This document shows positions 26,748-35,727 of a stretch of DNA of 64,000 nt, one piece after another; within the stretch, counting starts at the first letter, position 1; each line of letters opens with the position of its first letter. The position numbers and the translations under genes are program-made. The stretch comes from Gemmiger formicilis (lineage in GTDB: Bacteria; Bacillota; Clostridia; Oscillospirales; Ruminococcaceae), in NCBI RefSeq assembly GCF_016900095.1, contig NZ_JACJJP010000013.1, forward strand, positions 19,580-83,579, written 5' to 3'. Below the pieces are notes generated by a model. That model saw nothing but the letters and a program-made list of their open reading frames with translations, did not search any database and was not told where the DNA came from.

Positions 26748-27863
26748 TCAATCACCGGACGGCAAGATTTTGTCCAGCACGCTCAGGCTTTCGTCCCCTT
26801 TTTGGCAGATAAAAGCAAACCACCGGCTGTTTTCCAGCGGGCGGATGACCAGGCGTTCCCGCAGCAGATGGAGCACCGAACAGCCCAGATAAACCGCCAG
26901 AATCACAAACAGGGCGTAGGGCGCGGAGCCCACGTGGTTCTGGGTGCGGAACACCCCGGTCCACAGCAGGCCGATGACCGCCGGGGTCTGGTGGATGATG
27001 TACACGCCCAGGGTGGCCGAGGCCAGCAGGTTGATGGCTTTCACGCTGCCCATATGCAGCTTTTGGAACGCGAAGAAGAAACAGAAGGCGCAGAGAATGT
27101 TGGGTGCAGCCCCCAGCGCGGTGCGGTAGTATTCCAGATACTGCATCACCTTGCCGTCCATGCCCTGCCACTGGGCCACGCCACGGCCCAGGGTGAGCAG
27201 CACCACAAAGGCCAGCGCCAGCCAGGGGGCAGCGTTTGCCCGCAAAGCCCGGGAAAGGCGGTTGTCCGGATACAGGCGGAAATAGCCGGTGAGCAGATAG
27301 AGGAACAAAAAGCTCCAGAGCAGATCCCCGAAGACGCCATCCTCCGCAAAAAGGGTGGAATAGCCCACCAGGAACAAGCCTGTCACCCCCAGCAGGGCCC
27401 GCAGCCCGGACCGCGGCAAAGCCCGCAGCAGCAGGTTGAGCACCGGGGACAAAAGCAGCAGCATCACATACTGGGAGATAAACCACAGCTGTTGGGTGCT
27501 GACCGGAAAGACCGCCCACCGCAGGGTTCCCAGGCCCACATTGCTGCCGGGAACCAGCCAGCAGAGCAGGGTCAGGGGAACGGTGTACAGCCACAGGCTC
27601 AGCCACAATCCCAGGACCCGCCGGGTGCGGAAGGGCTGCCGGCAGAGGAACCAGGCCCCCAGGATGACGAACAAATCGCACCCCAGGCGGGACCCGGCTC
27701 CCAAGGCCGAGAAGAACAGGGCGTGGGGCAAGGTGTCATACACGGCGGTACCGCTCTGCCCCGCGTAGTGGTCGGCCACAATGAACAGCATACAGAGGAT
27801 GCGCAGCAGTTCCAGGCTGCTCTCCCGCTGTGCCTTGTGAGGCTTCGCCGAAAGTTCCGTCAT
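26748..27863 (-). CDS. Acyltransferase family 3 membrane protein
   Basis: 371 residues with about ten hydrophobic segments. The N-terminus RESSLELLRILCMLFIVADH holds the Arg and His of the Acyl_transf_3 family, which O-acylates cell-surface glycans. PVLNLLLRALPRSGLRALLG and IHQTPAVIGLLW are later landmarks. Its start overlaps the acpS stop by four bases, so the two are coupled. The acceptor is unknown. Confidence 0.85.
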   Translation of the reverse strand: MTELSAKPHKAQRESSLELLRILCMLFIVADHYAGQSGTAVYDTLPHALFFSALGAGSRLGCDLFVILGAWFLCRQPFRTRRVLGLWLSLWLYTVPLTLLCWLVPGSNVGLGTLRWAVFPVSTQQLWFISQYVMLLLLSPVLNLLLRALPRSGLRALLGVTGLFLVGYSTLFAEDGVFGDLLWSFLFLYLLTGYFRLYPDNRLSRALRANAAPWLALAFVVLLTLGRGVAQWQGMDGKVMQYLEYYRTALGAAPNILCAFCFFFAFQKLHMGSVKAINLLASATLGVYIIHQTPAVIGLLWTGVFRTQNHVGSAPYALFVILAVYLGCSVLHLLRERLVIRPLENSRWFAFICQKGDESLSVLDKILPSGD

Positions 27864-28252
27864 GATTCCCTCTCCCCTTCTCTTTGTTCCAGCACCGCAA
27901 AGGCGCAGGCCATGCCTGCGTCGTGGCTCAGGCTCAGATGGGCGGTCAGGTGATGCTCGGCCATAAAGCGGGCAGCTTCCCCGGACAAGGCATAGCAGGG
28001 CGCCCCGCTTTCCCGGCGCAGCACGCCGATGTCCGCCAGCGCAAAACCGCCCAACCCCAGGCCGCAGGCCTTGAGAAAGGCTTCCTTGGCCGCAAAGTTG
28101 GCTGCAGCGGTCTCAGCCCGGCGCTTGCCGGTGCGGGTGGTAATCAGCGCCCGCTCTTCCGCCGAGAACACCCGGTTCAGAAAGGCTTCCCGGGCGATGG
28201 CCTGCTCCATCCGTGCGGTTTCACACAGATCGGTTCCGATACCGAAAATCAT
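27860..28252 (-). CDS. acpS: Holo-[acyl-carrier-protein] synthase
   Basis: 130 residues. The start IFGIGTDLCETARME carries the magnesium-binding Asp, and NFAAKEAFLKACGLGLGG the catalytic Glu and Lys. It transfers phosphopantetheine from CoA to apo-ACP. 24 bases after the nitroreductase gene and coupled to the acyltransferase gene. In Bacillus subtilis acpS is also near the ndoA toxin gene. Confidence 0.95.
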   Translation of the reverse strand: MIFGIGTDLCETARMEQAIAREAFLNRVFSAEERALITTRTGKRRAETAAANFAAKEAFLKACGLGLGGFALADIGVLRRESGAPCYALSGEAARFMAEHHLTAHLSLSHDAGMACAFAVLEQREGERES

Positions 28253-28276
28253 GCCGCACCTTCCTTTATTTTGGAT

Positions 28277-28813
28277 TCAGCGCACATACACCACATAGTT
28301 TTCCTTGCGGGGTGCGGCGGGCTTTTCGCCGCCGGGCGCGGCATGGCCCAGAATGCAACAGCCCACACCAGCCAGGTGCTCGGCGTTGGGCACGTTCCAT
28401 TCTTTCAGCAGGGTCTTGCCCTCCTCGGTCTCGAACATCTCATAGGCACGGTTGATCCAGCAGGAACCCAGGCCCACGCTGGCCGCCGCGTTGAGCAGGT
28501 TGCCCATGACCAGGCTGCCGTCCGCCTTCCAGTTGGGCTGGCGGGTGTCGGCCAGAACCACCAGAACGGTGGGCGCACCGTAGAAGGGATCATTGTCCCG
28601 CCCCATGACGGCGGCGTTCATGCGGGACAGATGATCCCGCACTTCCTTGTTTTCCACGGCCACGATCACCGGGCTCTGCTGGCCCATGGCGGTGGGGGCA
28701 TAGGTACCGGCTTTCAGCACCGCTTCCAGCTTGTCGGCTTCCACCGGCTGATCGGTATAGGCGCGGCAGCTGCGGCGGGTGTACAGGGTATCCAGAGTTT
28801 CGTTGGTCAACAT
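28277..28813 (-). CDS. Nitroreductase-family FMN oxidoreductase
   Basis: 178 residues from the ATG at 28813 (AAAGGTGG upstream). The FMN-binding N-terminus TRRSCRAYTDQPVE, then APTAMGQQSPVIV and GLGSCWINRAYEMF, are typical of the family. Members reduce nitro compounds, quinones or flavins with NAD(P)H. The substrate is unknown. First gene of the minus-strand group with acpS. Confidence 0.9.
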   Translation of the reverse strand: MLTNETLDTLYTRRSCRAYTDQPVEADKLEAVLKAGTYAPTAMGQQSPVIVAVENKEVRDHLSRMNAAVMGRDNDPFYGAPTVLVVLADTRQPNWKADGSLVMGNLLNAAASVGLGSCWINRAYEMFETEEGKTLLKEWNVPNAEHLAGVGCCILGHAAPGGEKPAAPRKENYVVYVR

Positions 28814-28834
28814 ACAATACTTCCACCTTTCATG

Positions 28835-28870
28835 GGCAGGCCGCCTGCCTGAAAGAAGGCCGCCTGCCTG
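28835..28870 (-). repeat. Tandem 13-bp repeat and hairpin in the nitroreductase leader
   Basis: GGCCGCCTGCCTG occurs at 28839-28851 and 28858-28870. The first copy forms GGCAGG-CCG-CCTGCC (28835-28849), a tight hairpin a few bases upstream of the ribosome binding site. Confidence 0.7.
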
Positions 28871-28882
28871 TTTTTTGTCTAT

Positions 28883-28891
28883 ATTATACCA
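28883..28891 (-). promoter_or_regulatory. Extended -10 promoter of the nitroreductase operon
   Basis: Minus strand TGGTATAAT with consensus TATAAT (28883-28888); no good -35 box, which fits an extended -10 promoter. Confidence 0.5.
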
Positions 28892-28952
28892 TACCGCGCA
28901 AGCCCCCTGCGCCAAAATGTGTTAAATTTTTTCAAATTTGTACTTCACTCCA

Positions 28953-28981
28953 TTGCCTTTTCCGGCGCTTTCGGCTATACT
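28953..28981 (+). promoter_or_regulatory. pckA promoter
   Basis: TTGCCT (28953-28958), 17-base spacer, TATACT (28976-28981), 54 bases before the start codon. Confidence 0.7.
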
Positions 28982-29034
28982 AAAGACAGTTCCATTATAG
29001 TGGCATACAATGGCATATAAGGAGGTAGTTTCCC

Positions 29035-30627
29035 ATGGAGACTTATGGAATCGAAAAGTTCGGTATCATCGGCCCCAAGGCTGTGTACCGCAACCTGACC
29101 CCCGCCCAGCTGACCGAGGCCGCTCTGCGCCGCGGTGAGGGCACCCTGTCCAACACCGGTGCGCTGGTTGTCACCACCGGCAAGTACACCGGCCGTTCCC
29201 CTAACGACAAGTTCATTGTCGATACCCCCGCCGTTCACGACGATATTGCCTGGGGCAAGGTCAACCGCCCCATCAGCCGTGAAAAGTTCGACGCCATCAA
29301 GGGCAAGGTTGCCGCGTACCTCCAGGGCCGCGAAGTCTTCATCTTCGACGGTTTTGCCGGCGCCGACAAGAAGTATACCAAGAAGTTCCGCATCATCAAC
29401 GAGATGGCCAGCCAGAACCTGTTCATCCATCAGCTGCTGATCCGCCCCACCGCGGAGGAACTGGCCAACTACGGTGAAGCCGACTACACCATGCTGGTGG
29501 CCCCTGGCTTCAAGTGCGATCCGGAAGTTGACGGTGTCAACAGCGAAGCCGCCATCATGATCGACTACGAGGCTCACCTCATCGTCATCTGCGGCAGCCA
29601 GTATTCCGGCGAAATCAAGAAGAGCGTCTTCTCCACCATGAACTACGTCATGGTCAAGGAAAACGTGCTGCCCATGCACTGCTCCGCCAACATGGACCCC
29701 GAAACCCATGAGACCGCTGTCTTCTTCGGCCTGTCCGGCACCGGCAAGACCACCCTGTCCGCCGACCCCGGCCGCAAGCTGATCGGCGACGACGAGCACG
29801 GCTGGAGCCCCGACGGCGTCTTCAACTTCGAGGGCGGTTGCTATGCCAAGTGCATCAACCTGAGCGCTGAGAACGAGCCCGACATCTACAATGCCATCCG
29901 CTTCGGTTCTCTGGTTGAGAACGTTGTCATGGATCCCGAGACCCGTGAGTTTGACTTTGCTGACGACAGCCTGACCGAGAACACCCGCGTGGGCTACCCG
30001 GTCAACTACATCAACAACGCTCAGATCCCCGGCGAGGGCGGCATCCCCAAGGTTGTCATCTTCCTGACCGCCGACGCTTTCGGTGTTCTGCCTCCCATCA
30101 GCCGTCTGGACAAGAACGCTGCCATGTACCACTTCGTCACTGGCTTCACCTCCAAGCTGGCCGGCACCGAACGTGGCATCACCGAGCCGCAGCCCACCTT
30201 CTCCACCCTGTTCGGCGAACCCTTCATGCCCATGGATCCTTCCGTCTATGCGGAAATGCTGGGCGAGAAGTTGGAGAAGTACGGCACCAAGGTTTACCTG
30301 GTCAACACCGGCTGGGCCGGCGGCAGCGCCGCGGCCGGCGCCAAGCGCATGAAGCTGGCTTACACCCGTGCCATGGTCACCGCTGCTCTGAACGGCAGCT
30401 TTGACAGCATCGAGTTCAAGCATCATGACGTGTTCAACGTGGACTATCCCGTCAGCTGCCCCGGCGTGCCCGACGAAATGCTGGACGCCCGCGGCATGTG
30501 GGCCGACAAGGACGCCTATGACGCCCAGGCCAACAAGCTGGCTCAGATGTTCGCTGACAACTTCGCCAAGAAGTATCCCAATATGCCTTCCGAAATCGCG
30601 GAAGCCGGCCCCAAGCCCAAAGCCTGA
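29035..30627 (+). CDS. pckA: Phosphoenolpyruvate carboxykinase (ATP)
   Basis: 530 residues behind AAGGAGG. The kinase-1a P-loop FFGLSGTGKTTLSADP (about 236-251), metal-binding LIGDDEHGW and the substrate region TGKYTGRSPNDKF (about 48-60) identify the ATP-dependent enzyme. It interconverts oxaloacetate and PEP; in fermentative gut anaerobes it often runs toward oxaloacetate and gains ATP. Codon use is more biased (GCT, GTT, GGT) than in neighbours, which suggests high expression. Single-gene transcript. Confidence 0.98.
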   Translation: METYGIEKFGIIGPKAVYRNLTPAQLTEAALRRGEGTLSNTGALVVTTGKYTGRSPNDKFIVDTPAVHDDIAWGKVNRPISREKFDAIKGKVAAYLQGREVFIFDGFAGADKKYTKKFRIINEMASQNLFIHQLLIRPTAEELANYGEADYTMLVAPGFKCDPEVDGVNSEAAIMIDYEAHLIVICGSQYSGEIKKSVFSTMNYVMVKENVLPMHCSANMDPETHETAVFFGLSGTGKTTLSADPGRKLIGDDEHGWSPDGVFNFEGGCYAKCINLSAENEPDIYNAIRFGSLVENVVMDPETREFDFADDSLTENTRVGYPVNYINNAQIPGEGGIPKVVIFLTADAFGVLPPISRLDKNAAMYHFVTGFTSKLAGTERGITEPQPTFSTLFGEPFMPMDPSVYAEMLGEKLEKYGTKVYLVNTGWAGGSAAAGAKRMKLAYTRAMVTAALNGSFDSIEFKHHDVFNVDYPVSCPGVPDEMLDARGMWADKDAYDAQANKLAQMFADNFAKKYPNMPSEIAEAGPKPKA

Positions 30628-30660
30628 TTGCTTACGGCTGAGCTGAAATCGTAAGACTCA

Positions 30661-30707
30661 CGTCCCCGCCCCTGCCACCACGCACGGGGCGGGGACGCTT
30701 TATTTTG
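30661..30707 (+). terminator. pckA terminator
   Basis: CGTCCCCGCCCC / GGGGCGGGGACG perfect 12-bp stem with a 13-base loop and a T-rich tail. Confidence 0.85.
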
Positions 30708-30724
30708 CAAAGGAGGGGTGATCC

Positions 30725-31561
30725 ATGCAGATGGCGCAGGAACTGCTGCTGCTTGTTGCATCGGAGGAAAACCGCGGTCAGACCAACCAGAGCATCGCCC
30801 GGTACTGCCTGGCCCACTTTGACGAAGTGCTGAACATGAGCATCACCCAGCTGGCCGCCGCCTGCCACGTCTCGGCTGCCACCATTACCCGGTTCTGCCA
30901 CACCCTTGGGTACGATGATTTTCTGCACTTCAAGGACGAGTGTGCCCTGGACCGGCGTATGCGGGCACGGTCCGCCTACTATTGCGGCAATGTATTCGGC
31001 TACGACAAATCCGCTTTGGTTCAGCCTGCTCTGCAGGACAGCTGCCGCACCCTGGAGAGCGATCTCTACGCCTGCCTGTCCGGGGTTGACCCCCACCAGA
31101 TGCAGGCTTTGGCGGACGCCATACGGGCTGCGGATGATGTGCTGCTGCTGGGGATGGAATACTCCGGGCTGATGATGCTGTACCTGCAGCGGGAACTGGT
31201 CAAGCGGGGCAAGATCATCCGGGTGTTGCTGTCCACCGCCAATCTGCAGGATGTGACGGTGGGCCCCGGCACCCTGATCCTGATGCTGAGCATGAACGGA
31301 TGCGGCCTGGAAGTGATGGTGGACGCCGTACAGCGCCTGGCCGAAGAGGGCGGCGAGTTCTGGCTGCTGACCCAGGCCGGGGACGTGGCGCAGCGCTATC
31401 CCTTTGTGCAGCACGCGGTGGTGGCCGGCGCGGGACGGGATTTTACCTTCCACCGGTATGCGGAGCTGGCTTTGGCCGACATGCTGCTGGCCTATTACGG
31501 ACCGCTGAAACAGTTTGATGCAAATGGATTGCCCCTGCCGCAAGGGCATGCTATACTGTAA
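30725..31561 (+). CDS. MurR/RpiR-family transcriptional regulator
   Basis: 278 residues behind AAAGGAGGGG. An N-terminal helix-turn-helix (about 35-60, ITQLAAACHVSAATITRFCH) and a C-terminal SIS-like sugar-phosphate domain (about 120-250, VLLLGMEYSGLMMLYLQREL) give the family. Such proteins sense phosphosugars. The sensing domain is divergent and no sugar gene lies adjacent, so its target is open; pckA is upstream and two unrelated genes follow. Confidence 0.85.
   Translation: MQMAQELLLLVASEENRGQTNQSIARYCLAHFDEVLNMSITQLAAACHVSAATITRFCHTLGYDDFLHFKDECALDRRMRARSAYYCGNVFGYDKSALVQPALQDSCRTLESDLYACLSGVDPHQMQALADAIRAADDVLLLGMEYSGLMMLYLQRELVKRGKIIRVLLSTANLQDVTVGPGTLILMLSMNGCGLEVMVDAVQRLAEEGGEFWLLTQAGDVAQRYPFVQHAVVAGAGRDFTFHRYAELALADMLLAYYGPLKQFDANGLPLPQGHAIL
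31529..31557 (+). promoter_or_regulatory. Promoter inside the end of the RpiR-type gene
   Basis: TTGCCC (31529-31534), 17-base spacer, TATACT (31552-31557), 34 bases before the next start codon. Confidence 0.65.
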
Positions 31562-31590
31562 CCATAGTAATCATAGAAAGAAGGACTATC

Positions 31591-31989
31591 ATGTACAATC
31601 CTGGGGATTCCATGATCGAGGTCCGCGAACTGCTGATCAAAGCGTTCGCCTCGGCGTGGGAAGTATGCGGTGCCGATATGCCCGGCACCGACCGCGACAG
31701 CTACATTACCAGCAGCATCACGGTCATCGTCTCCATGCAGGTCAGCCCGGAGATGATCTACGCGGAAGAAGGGTCCGGCCTGACCGACGGGGAGGAACTG
31801 GACCATCTGAGCGATCTGGTGCGCGCGGACGGCATCTGGGTGTATTACGGCGTGCCGGAAGAAAGCTTTTTCCTGGTTACCTGGATGCCCGATGAGGAAG
31901 CGGCCCGCCGGAAGGTGGCCGATCTGATGGCCGAGGGCGGCTGCGTGGCCTGCACGGTGGATCTGACCCAGCAATGGCATTTTGAATGA
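31591..31989 (+). CDS. Protein of unknown function
   Basis: 132 residues, AAGGA before the ATG. No domain I recognise. Acidic overall, with a beta-rich middle (SSITVIVSMQVSPEMIYAEE), a GIWVYYGVPEESFFLVTW block and a final helix-strand pair. No signal peptide or membrane segment. It precedes the CCA-adding enzyme by 31 bases and probably shares its transcript from the promoter upstream. Confidence 0.65.
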   Translation: MYNPGDSMIEVRELLIKAFASAWEVCGADMPGTDRDSYITSSITVIVSMQVSPEMIYAEEGSGLTDGEELDHLSDLVRADGIWVYYGVPEESFFLVTWMPDEEAARRKVADLMAEGGCVACTVDLTQQWHFE

Positions 31990-32020
31990 TTCGTACCCCA
32001 CACAGAAAGGAGGTTCGGAT

Positions 32021-33388
32021 ATGAACACCACAACCGATATCCGGCCTCCGGAACAGGCGCGTGCCCTGTTGGGCAAACTGCGCCGGGCCGGGTACGAAGC
32101 CTACATTGTGGGCGGCTGCGTGCGGGACAGCCTGCTGGGCCGCACACCGGACGACTGGGATATCTGCACCAGTGCCCGTCCCGAAGAGATGGAAGCCCTG
32201 TTTGCGGGATACCGCCTGCTGCTCAAGGGCAAAAAACACGGTACGGTGGCGGTGGTGCTGGACGGCCATAGCTGGGAGATGACCACCTTCCGGCAGGACG
32301 GCCAGTATACCGACGGCCGTCATCCCGACTGTGTCCGCTTTGTTCCCTGCCTGCGGGAAGACCTGGCCCGCCGGGACTTCACCGTCAACGCCATGGCCTG
32401 GTCCCCCGAGGACGGGCTGGTGGATCTTTTTGGCGGGCAGCAGGACCTGCAGGCCGGGATCCTGCGCTGTGTGGGTGACCCGGAAGCCCGCTTCGAGGAG
32501 GATGCCCTGCGCATTCTGCGGGCCGTACGGTTTGCGGCACAGCTGGGGTTCCGGCTGGATCCCGCCACCGCCGCCGCGGCCAGGCAAGCCCGCCTGACGG
32601 TACGGTGCGTTTCGGCCGAGCGTATTTTTACCGAGCTGGACCGACTGCTGGCCGGCTTTGCCGCCGGGACGGTGCTGGCCCAATACGGAGACATCCTTAC
32701 CGGTGCATTGCCGGAAATCGCCTCCTGCATCGGCTGTGGCCAGCAAGGGCGCTGGCATTGTTATGATGTATGGGAACACACCTCGGCGGCCGTGGGCGCG
32801 CTGGATACCGATGGGCTGGATGCCCGCAGCGCCCGGGTGCTGCGCTGGGCTGTGCTGCTGCACGACATGGCCAAACCCCTGTGCCGCACAGTGGATGAGG
32901 CCGGCGCCGCTCATTTTCCCGGGCACAACCAGCGGGGCGCACGGCTTGCCCGCCAGATTTTGCAGCGGCTGCGGGCCCCTGTTTACCTGACCGACGGCGT
33001 GTGCGCACTGGTGGCGGTGCACGACGGTCCCCTGCCCGAAACTGATCTGGCCATTCTGGAACAGCTGCACCAACGCGGGCCGCTGTTCTGGCAGCGGCTC
33101 TGCCGCCTGAAGCTGGCCGATCTGGCCGCCCACACCAACAACGATGCCGTGGCCCAGCGTTGCCGGGAAGTGCGGGACTTTGCCCGCCGGATGGAATACC
33201 TGGCCCGGACCGGCTGCTACACCGTATCCGGACTGGCTCTGACCGGCAGCGACCTCATCGCCGCCGGGCTGACACCGGGTCCCCTGGTGGGAAATACCCT
33301 GGAATGGCTGCTGCAAGCCGTTATGCAAGGTACTCTGCCCAACCGGAAAGAGGAGCTGCTGCAAGCTGTACGTTCCCGATCCGTATGA
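32021..33388 (+). CDS. cca: CCA tRNA nucleotidyltransferase / poly(A) polymerase family, with HD domain
   Basis: 455 residues from the ATG at 32021 (AAAGGAGG 7 bases upstream). Nucleotidyltransferase head: [13 protein letters not shown] and metal motif DDWDICTSA, then [11 protein letters not shown]. An RNA-binding middle part and an HD domain (LLHDMAKPL, about 285-293) follow. It adds or repairs the 3' CCA end of tRNAs. Both tRNAs in this window already encode CCA, so repair is the likely main use. Ends at a strong terminator. Confidence 0.93.
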   Translation: MNTTTDIRPPEQARALLGKLRRAGYEAYIVGGCVRDSLLGRTPDDWDICTSARPEEMEALFAGYRLLLKGKKHGTVAVVLDGHSWEMTTFRQDGQYTDGRHPDCVRFVPCLREDLARRDFTVNAMAWSPEDGLVDLFGGQQDLQAGILRCVGDPEARFEEDALRILRAVRFAAQLGFRLDPATAAAARQARLTVRCVSAERIFTELDRLLAGFAAGTVLAQYGDILTGALPEIASCIGCGQQGRWHCYDVWEHTSAAVGALDTDGLDARSARVLRWAVLLHDMAKPLCRTVDEAGAAHFPGHNQRGARLARQILQRLRAPVYLTDGVCALVAVHDGPLPETDLAILEQLHQRGPLFWQRLCRLKLADLAAHTNNDAVAQRCREVRDFARRMEYLARTGCYTVSGLALTGSDLIAAGLTPGPLVGNTLEWLLQAVMQGTLPNRKEELLQAVRSRSV

Positions 33389-33391
33389 CGC

Positions 33392-33430
33392 AAAAGTGCC
33401 TCCGTCTTTTCCGGACGGAGGCACTTTTTT
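33392..33430. terminator. Bidirectional terminator after cca
   Basis: AAAAGTGCCTCCGTC / GACGGAGGCACTTTT, 15-bp perfect stem, 7-base loop, T-run; also serves the convergent small gene. Confidence 0.92.
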
Positions 33431-33435
33431 GTGGT

Positions 33436-33567
33436 TTATTCTTTCAGAAGAAGTTCTTCCAGGCAGTTCATGTACAGGTCCCGGAAGCCCTGCTCATCGG
33501 CGTTGGCCAGCAGGTGGCTCAGTCGATTCAGGATCGCATCGTTCCAAATCCGTTTCCAGTTCAACAT
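33436..33567 (-). CDS. Small protein (43 aa), unknown function
   Basis: MLNWKRIWNDAILNRLSHLL begins 43 residues; GAAGGAGCC lies 8 bases before the ATG and a terminator follows directly. The peptide is an amphipathic helix pattern with an acidic end (MNCLEELLLKE). A longer in-frame reading to 33627 lacks a ribosome site. Function unknown. Confidence 0.6.
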   Translation of the reverse strand: MLNWKRIWNDAILNRLSHLLANADEQGFRDLYMNCLEELLLKE

Positions 33568-33660
33568 TTTGATCGGCTCCTTCCCTGTTTGCGGTTTGTT
33601 TTTCGATCTGTCTGTATGATACCGCAAAGCAAGGAATGAATGTCGATTTTTTCAAAATAT

Positions 33661-33706
33661 GAAAAGGCCGCCCGGCCCGGAAATTCCGGAACGGACGGCC
33701 TTTTTT
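33661..33706. terminator. Terminator of the glycosyltransferase operon
   Basis: AAAAGGCCG.CCG / CGG.CGGCCTTTT stem with one internal mismatch, A-run and T-run on the two sides; functional for the minus-strand glycosyltransferase. Confidence 0.75.
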
Positions 33707-33715
33707 GGTATACAA

Positions 33716-34735
33716 TCAGTTGAACTTGAAAATCTTCTGGGCCACACGGTAGCCCCACAGGGTAATGCCCCGGCCGGCCTTGCCGGGCAGGTTGCACAGC
33801 CCCGCCACCGACGCCACACAGCGGCGGTACACGCGGCGGTCATGCAGCTTGAGGAACTGCCACAGCTCCGCTTTCTTGCGCAGGGCATCGGTGCTGCCAT
33901 CCATGGTCAGGAAAACGCTGCAAATGGTCATCATCATGGACAGGTAGTTGAACATATAGGCCCGCAGCTTCTTCTGTTCCGGGGGCAGGGCGTACAGATC
34001 CACGGCGGTGATCATCAGCTTGGTGACCCGCACCTGCTGGTCCACCCGCTTGACCATGACCTTTTCGTTGACGCTCTGGTCTTCCCGGCCGATAAAGTAC
34101 CGGTACAGGTCCAGGTCCATATAATACAGGCTGCGGCAGCTGGGCAGGGGCAGATAGACAAAGACGTTATCCACATAGAAGGTGTGCTTGGGCAGCCGCA
34201 GACCGCAATCCCGCAGAATCTGGGTGCGGTAGATGACCGAGTGCATCAGGATGTTCTGGCTGGGCGGAAAGTGGCCGATCTCCTGCCAGGTAAAGACCTT
34301 GTCCTGGGGCAGAATGCCGGTGTAACGCACGGTGTGGTGGGTGTTGTCCACGGTGTGCTCATACACATAGTTGCACAGCAGCAGGTCCACGGGCTGGGGC
34401 ATGGCGGCAAATTCCCGCAGTTTGGTCATGACCTTCTGCAGGGCATCGGCGTCCAGCCAGTCGTCGGAATCCACCACCTTGAAATACAGGCCGGAAGCAT
34501 TGCGGATGCCCTGGTTGACGCCCTCGCCGTGGCCGCCGTTTTCCTGGTGAATCACCCGGATGATGGTGGGGTATTTTTCGGCCCAGGCGTCCGCAATGGC
34601 GCCGGTTTCGTCCTTGGAACCGTCATCCACCAGGATGATCTCTGCATCCTCGCCCGCAGGCAGCAGGGTCTTGATGCAGCGGTCCATATAGGCGGCGGAA
34701 TTATAACAGGGCACGGTAAAGGTGATCAGTTTCAT
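33716..34735 (-). CDS. Glycosyltransferase family 2
   Basis: 339 residues from the ATG at 34735 (GAGGAGAAG upstream). GT-A start ITFTVPCYNSAAYMDRCI, nucleotide-sugar motif EIILVDDGSKDETG and a second acidic pair VVDSDDWLD are characteristic. It transfers a sugar from a nucleotide donor to a surface glycan or lipid. No membrane helix is evident; the C-terminus is basic (GYRVAQKIFKFN). 19 bases after the HAD gene, so the two form an operon. Confidence 0.9.
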   Translation of the reverse strand: MKLITFTVPCYNSAAYMDRCIKTLLPAGEDAEIILVDDGSKDETGAIADAWAEKYPTIIRVIHQENGGHGEGVNQGIRNASGLYFKVVDSDDWLDADALQKVMTKLREFAAMPQPVDLLLCNYVYEHTVDNTHHTVRYTGILPQDKVFTWQEIGHFPPSQNILMHSVIYRTQILRDCGLRLPKHTFYVDNVFVYLPLPSCRSLYYMDLDLYRYFIGREDQSVNEKVMVKRVDQQVRVTKLMITAVDLYALPPEQKKLRAYMFNYLSMMMTICSVFLTMDGSTDALRKKAELWQFLKLHDRRVYRRCVASVAGLCNLPGKAGRGITLWGYRVAQKIFKFN

Positions 34736-34754
34736 GATGACTTCTCCTCTTTGC

Positions 34755-35417
34755 TTACTCTTTGTTTTGTGCCAGCCAGTCGGGCCAGCGTTCGCACAGG
34801 CTGTCGGCCGTCTGCCGCAGTTGGGGCCAGGCATCGGCGGTGTAGGCATCCCATACGGCTACCGTATACAACCCCAGTTTTTGGGCGGTGGCCAGTGCCG
34901 TGGGGGAATCTTCAAACACCATGACCTGTGCGGGGTCGGGGTTGCCGAACCCTTCCAGGGCGCGCAAATATACCTCGGGGTCCTGCTTGCCCTGGGTTGT
35001 CTGACAGGAAAGGGTAAATTCGAACCGGTCCAGAATGCCCAGGTGGGCCAGCGCCGCATCCACCAGAGGCTTGTCGGTGCCGGAAGCCACACACAGCCGG
35101 ACGCCCCGGTCCCGCAGAAAATCCAGCACCTCCACGGCGCCGGGTTTGAGGGTGGCTTCGGTGGTGTAGGCGCAGCGGGCTTCCTCCCGGATGAGGTCGG
35201 CCAGCTCCGGCGCCGTGACAGGCAGGTGATAATGCTCCACATAGTACTGCGCTGTTCCCTCAATGGTCAGCACCATGTTGTCCTCCCGGTCCTGGCGGGG
35301 AAAACTCATGCCCCAACGGGCCAACACCCGGTCCCCCACCAGATCCCACATGCCGGTGGAATCCAGCAGCGTGCCATCCATATCAAAGATGGCATAAGGC
35401 CGCCATGACACAGACAT
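34755..35417 (-). CDS. HAD-family hydrolase, beta-phosphoglucomutase-like
   Basis: 220 residues from the ATG at 35417 (AAAGGGGAG upstream). Motif I FDMDGTLLDS, cap domain, motif II CVASGTDKP, motif III QGKQDPEVY and motif IV VFEDSPTAL are all present. Either a sugar-phosphate phosphatase or mutase. Transcribed with the glycosyltransferase. Confidence 0.88.
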   Translation of the reverse strand: MSVSWRPYAIFDMDGTLLDSTGMWDLVGDRVLARWGMSFPRQDREDNMVLTIEGTAQYYVEHYHLPVTAPELADLIREEARCAYTTEATLKPGAVEVLDFLRDRGVRLCVASGTDKPLVDAALAHLGILDRFEFTLSCQTTQGKQDPEVYLRALEGFGNPDPAQVMVFEDSPTALATAQKLGLYTVAVWDAYTADAWPQLRQTADSLCERWPDWLAQNKE

Positions 35418-35461
35418 CTCCCCTTTCCTTGGTATACCTATATAGCATACCTTTTTTTGGG

Positions 35462-35504
35462 CAAAAAAACAAGACCGGCCAACGTTTTTTAACGCTGGCC
35501 GGTC
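35462..35504 (-). terminator. Terminator of the 44-aa gene
   Basis: Minus strand GACCGGCCAGCGTT / AACGTTGGCCGGTC-type stem (8 bp perfect plus 5 more with a mismatch), then a run of T. Confidence 0.8.
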
Positions 35505-35517
35505 CTGGCGACATGCT

Positions 35518-35652
35518 TCAGAATTCGGTATGCTGGTAATCATGCACGCCGGACGGGATCACGTCGTTGTACACATCCTCCGGCAGACCGAAATCCTCGC
35601 CGCGCTGAATGATACCGCGCATCCATGTCGTAATCTTATGCAGGCTCAACAT
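35518..35652 (-). CDS. Small protein (44 aa), unknown function
   Basis: MLSLHKITTWMRGIIQRGED begins 44 residues, with GAAAGGGGA before the ATG, a consensus promoter upstream and a terminator directly downstream, so it is an independent transcription unit. It has a helical N-terminus and a tail with GVHDYQHTEF. Function unknown. Confidence 0.65.
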   Translation of the reverse strand: MLSLHKITTWMRGIIQRGEDFGLPEDVYNDVIPSGVHDYQHTEF

Positions 35653-35727
35653 AGCGATCCCCTTTCTGTAGATGGGCGGGAATCCGGCTGCTTGCGGGTG
35701 CCGGTTTCCCTCTCTCTTTGCATCTTC

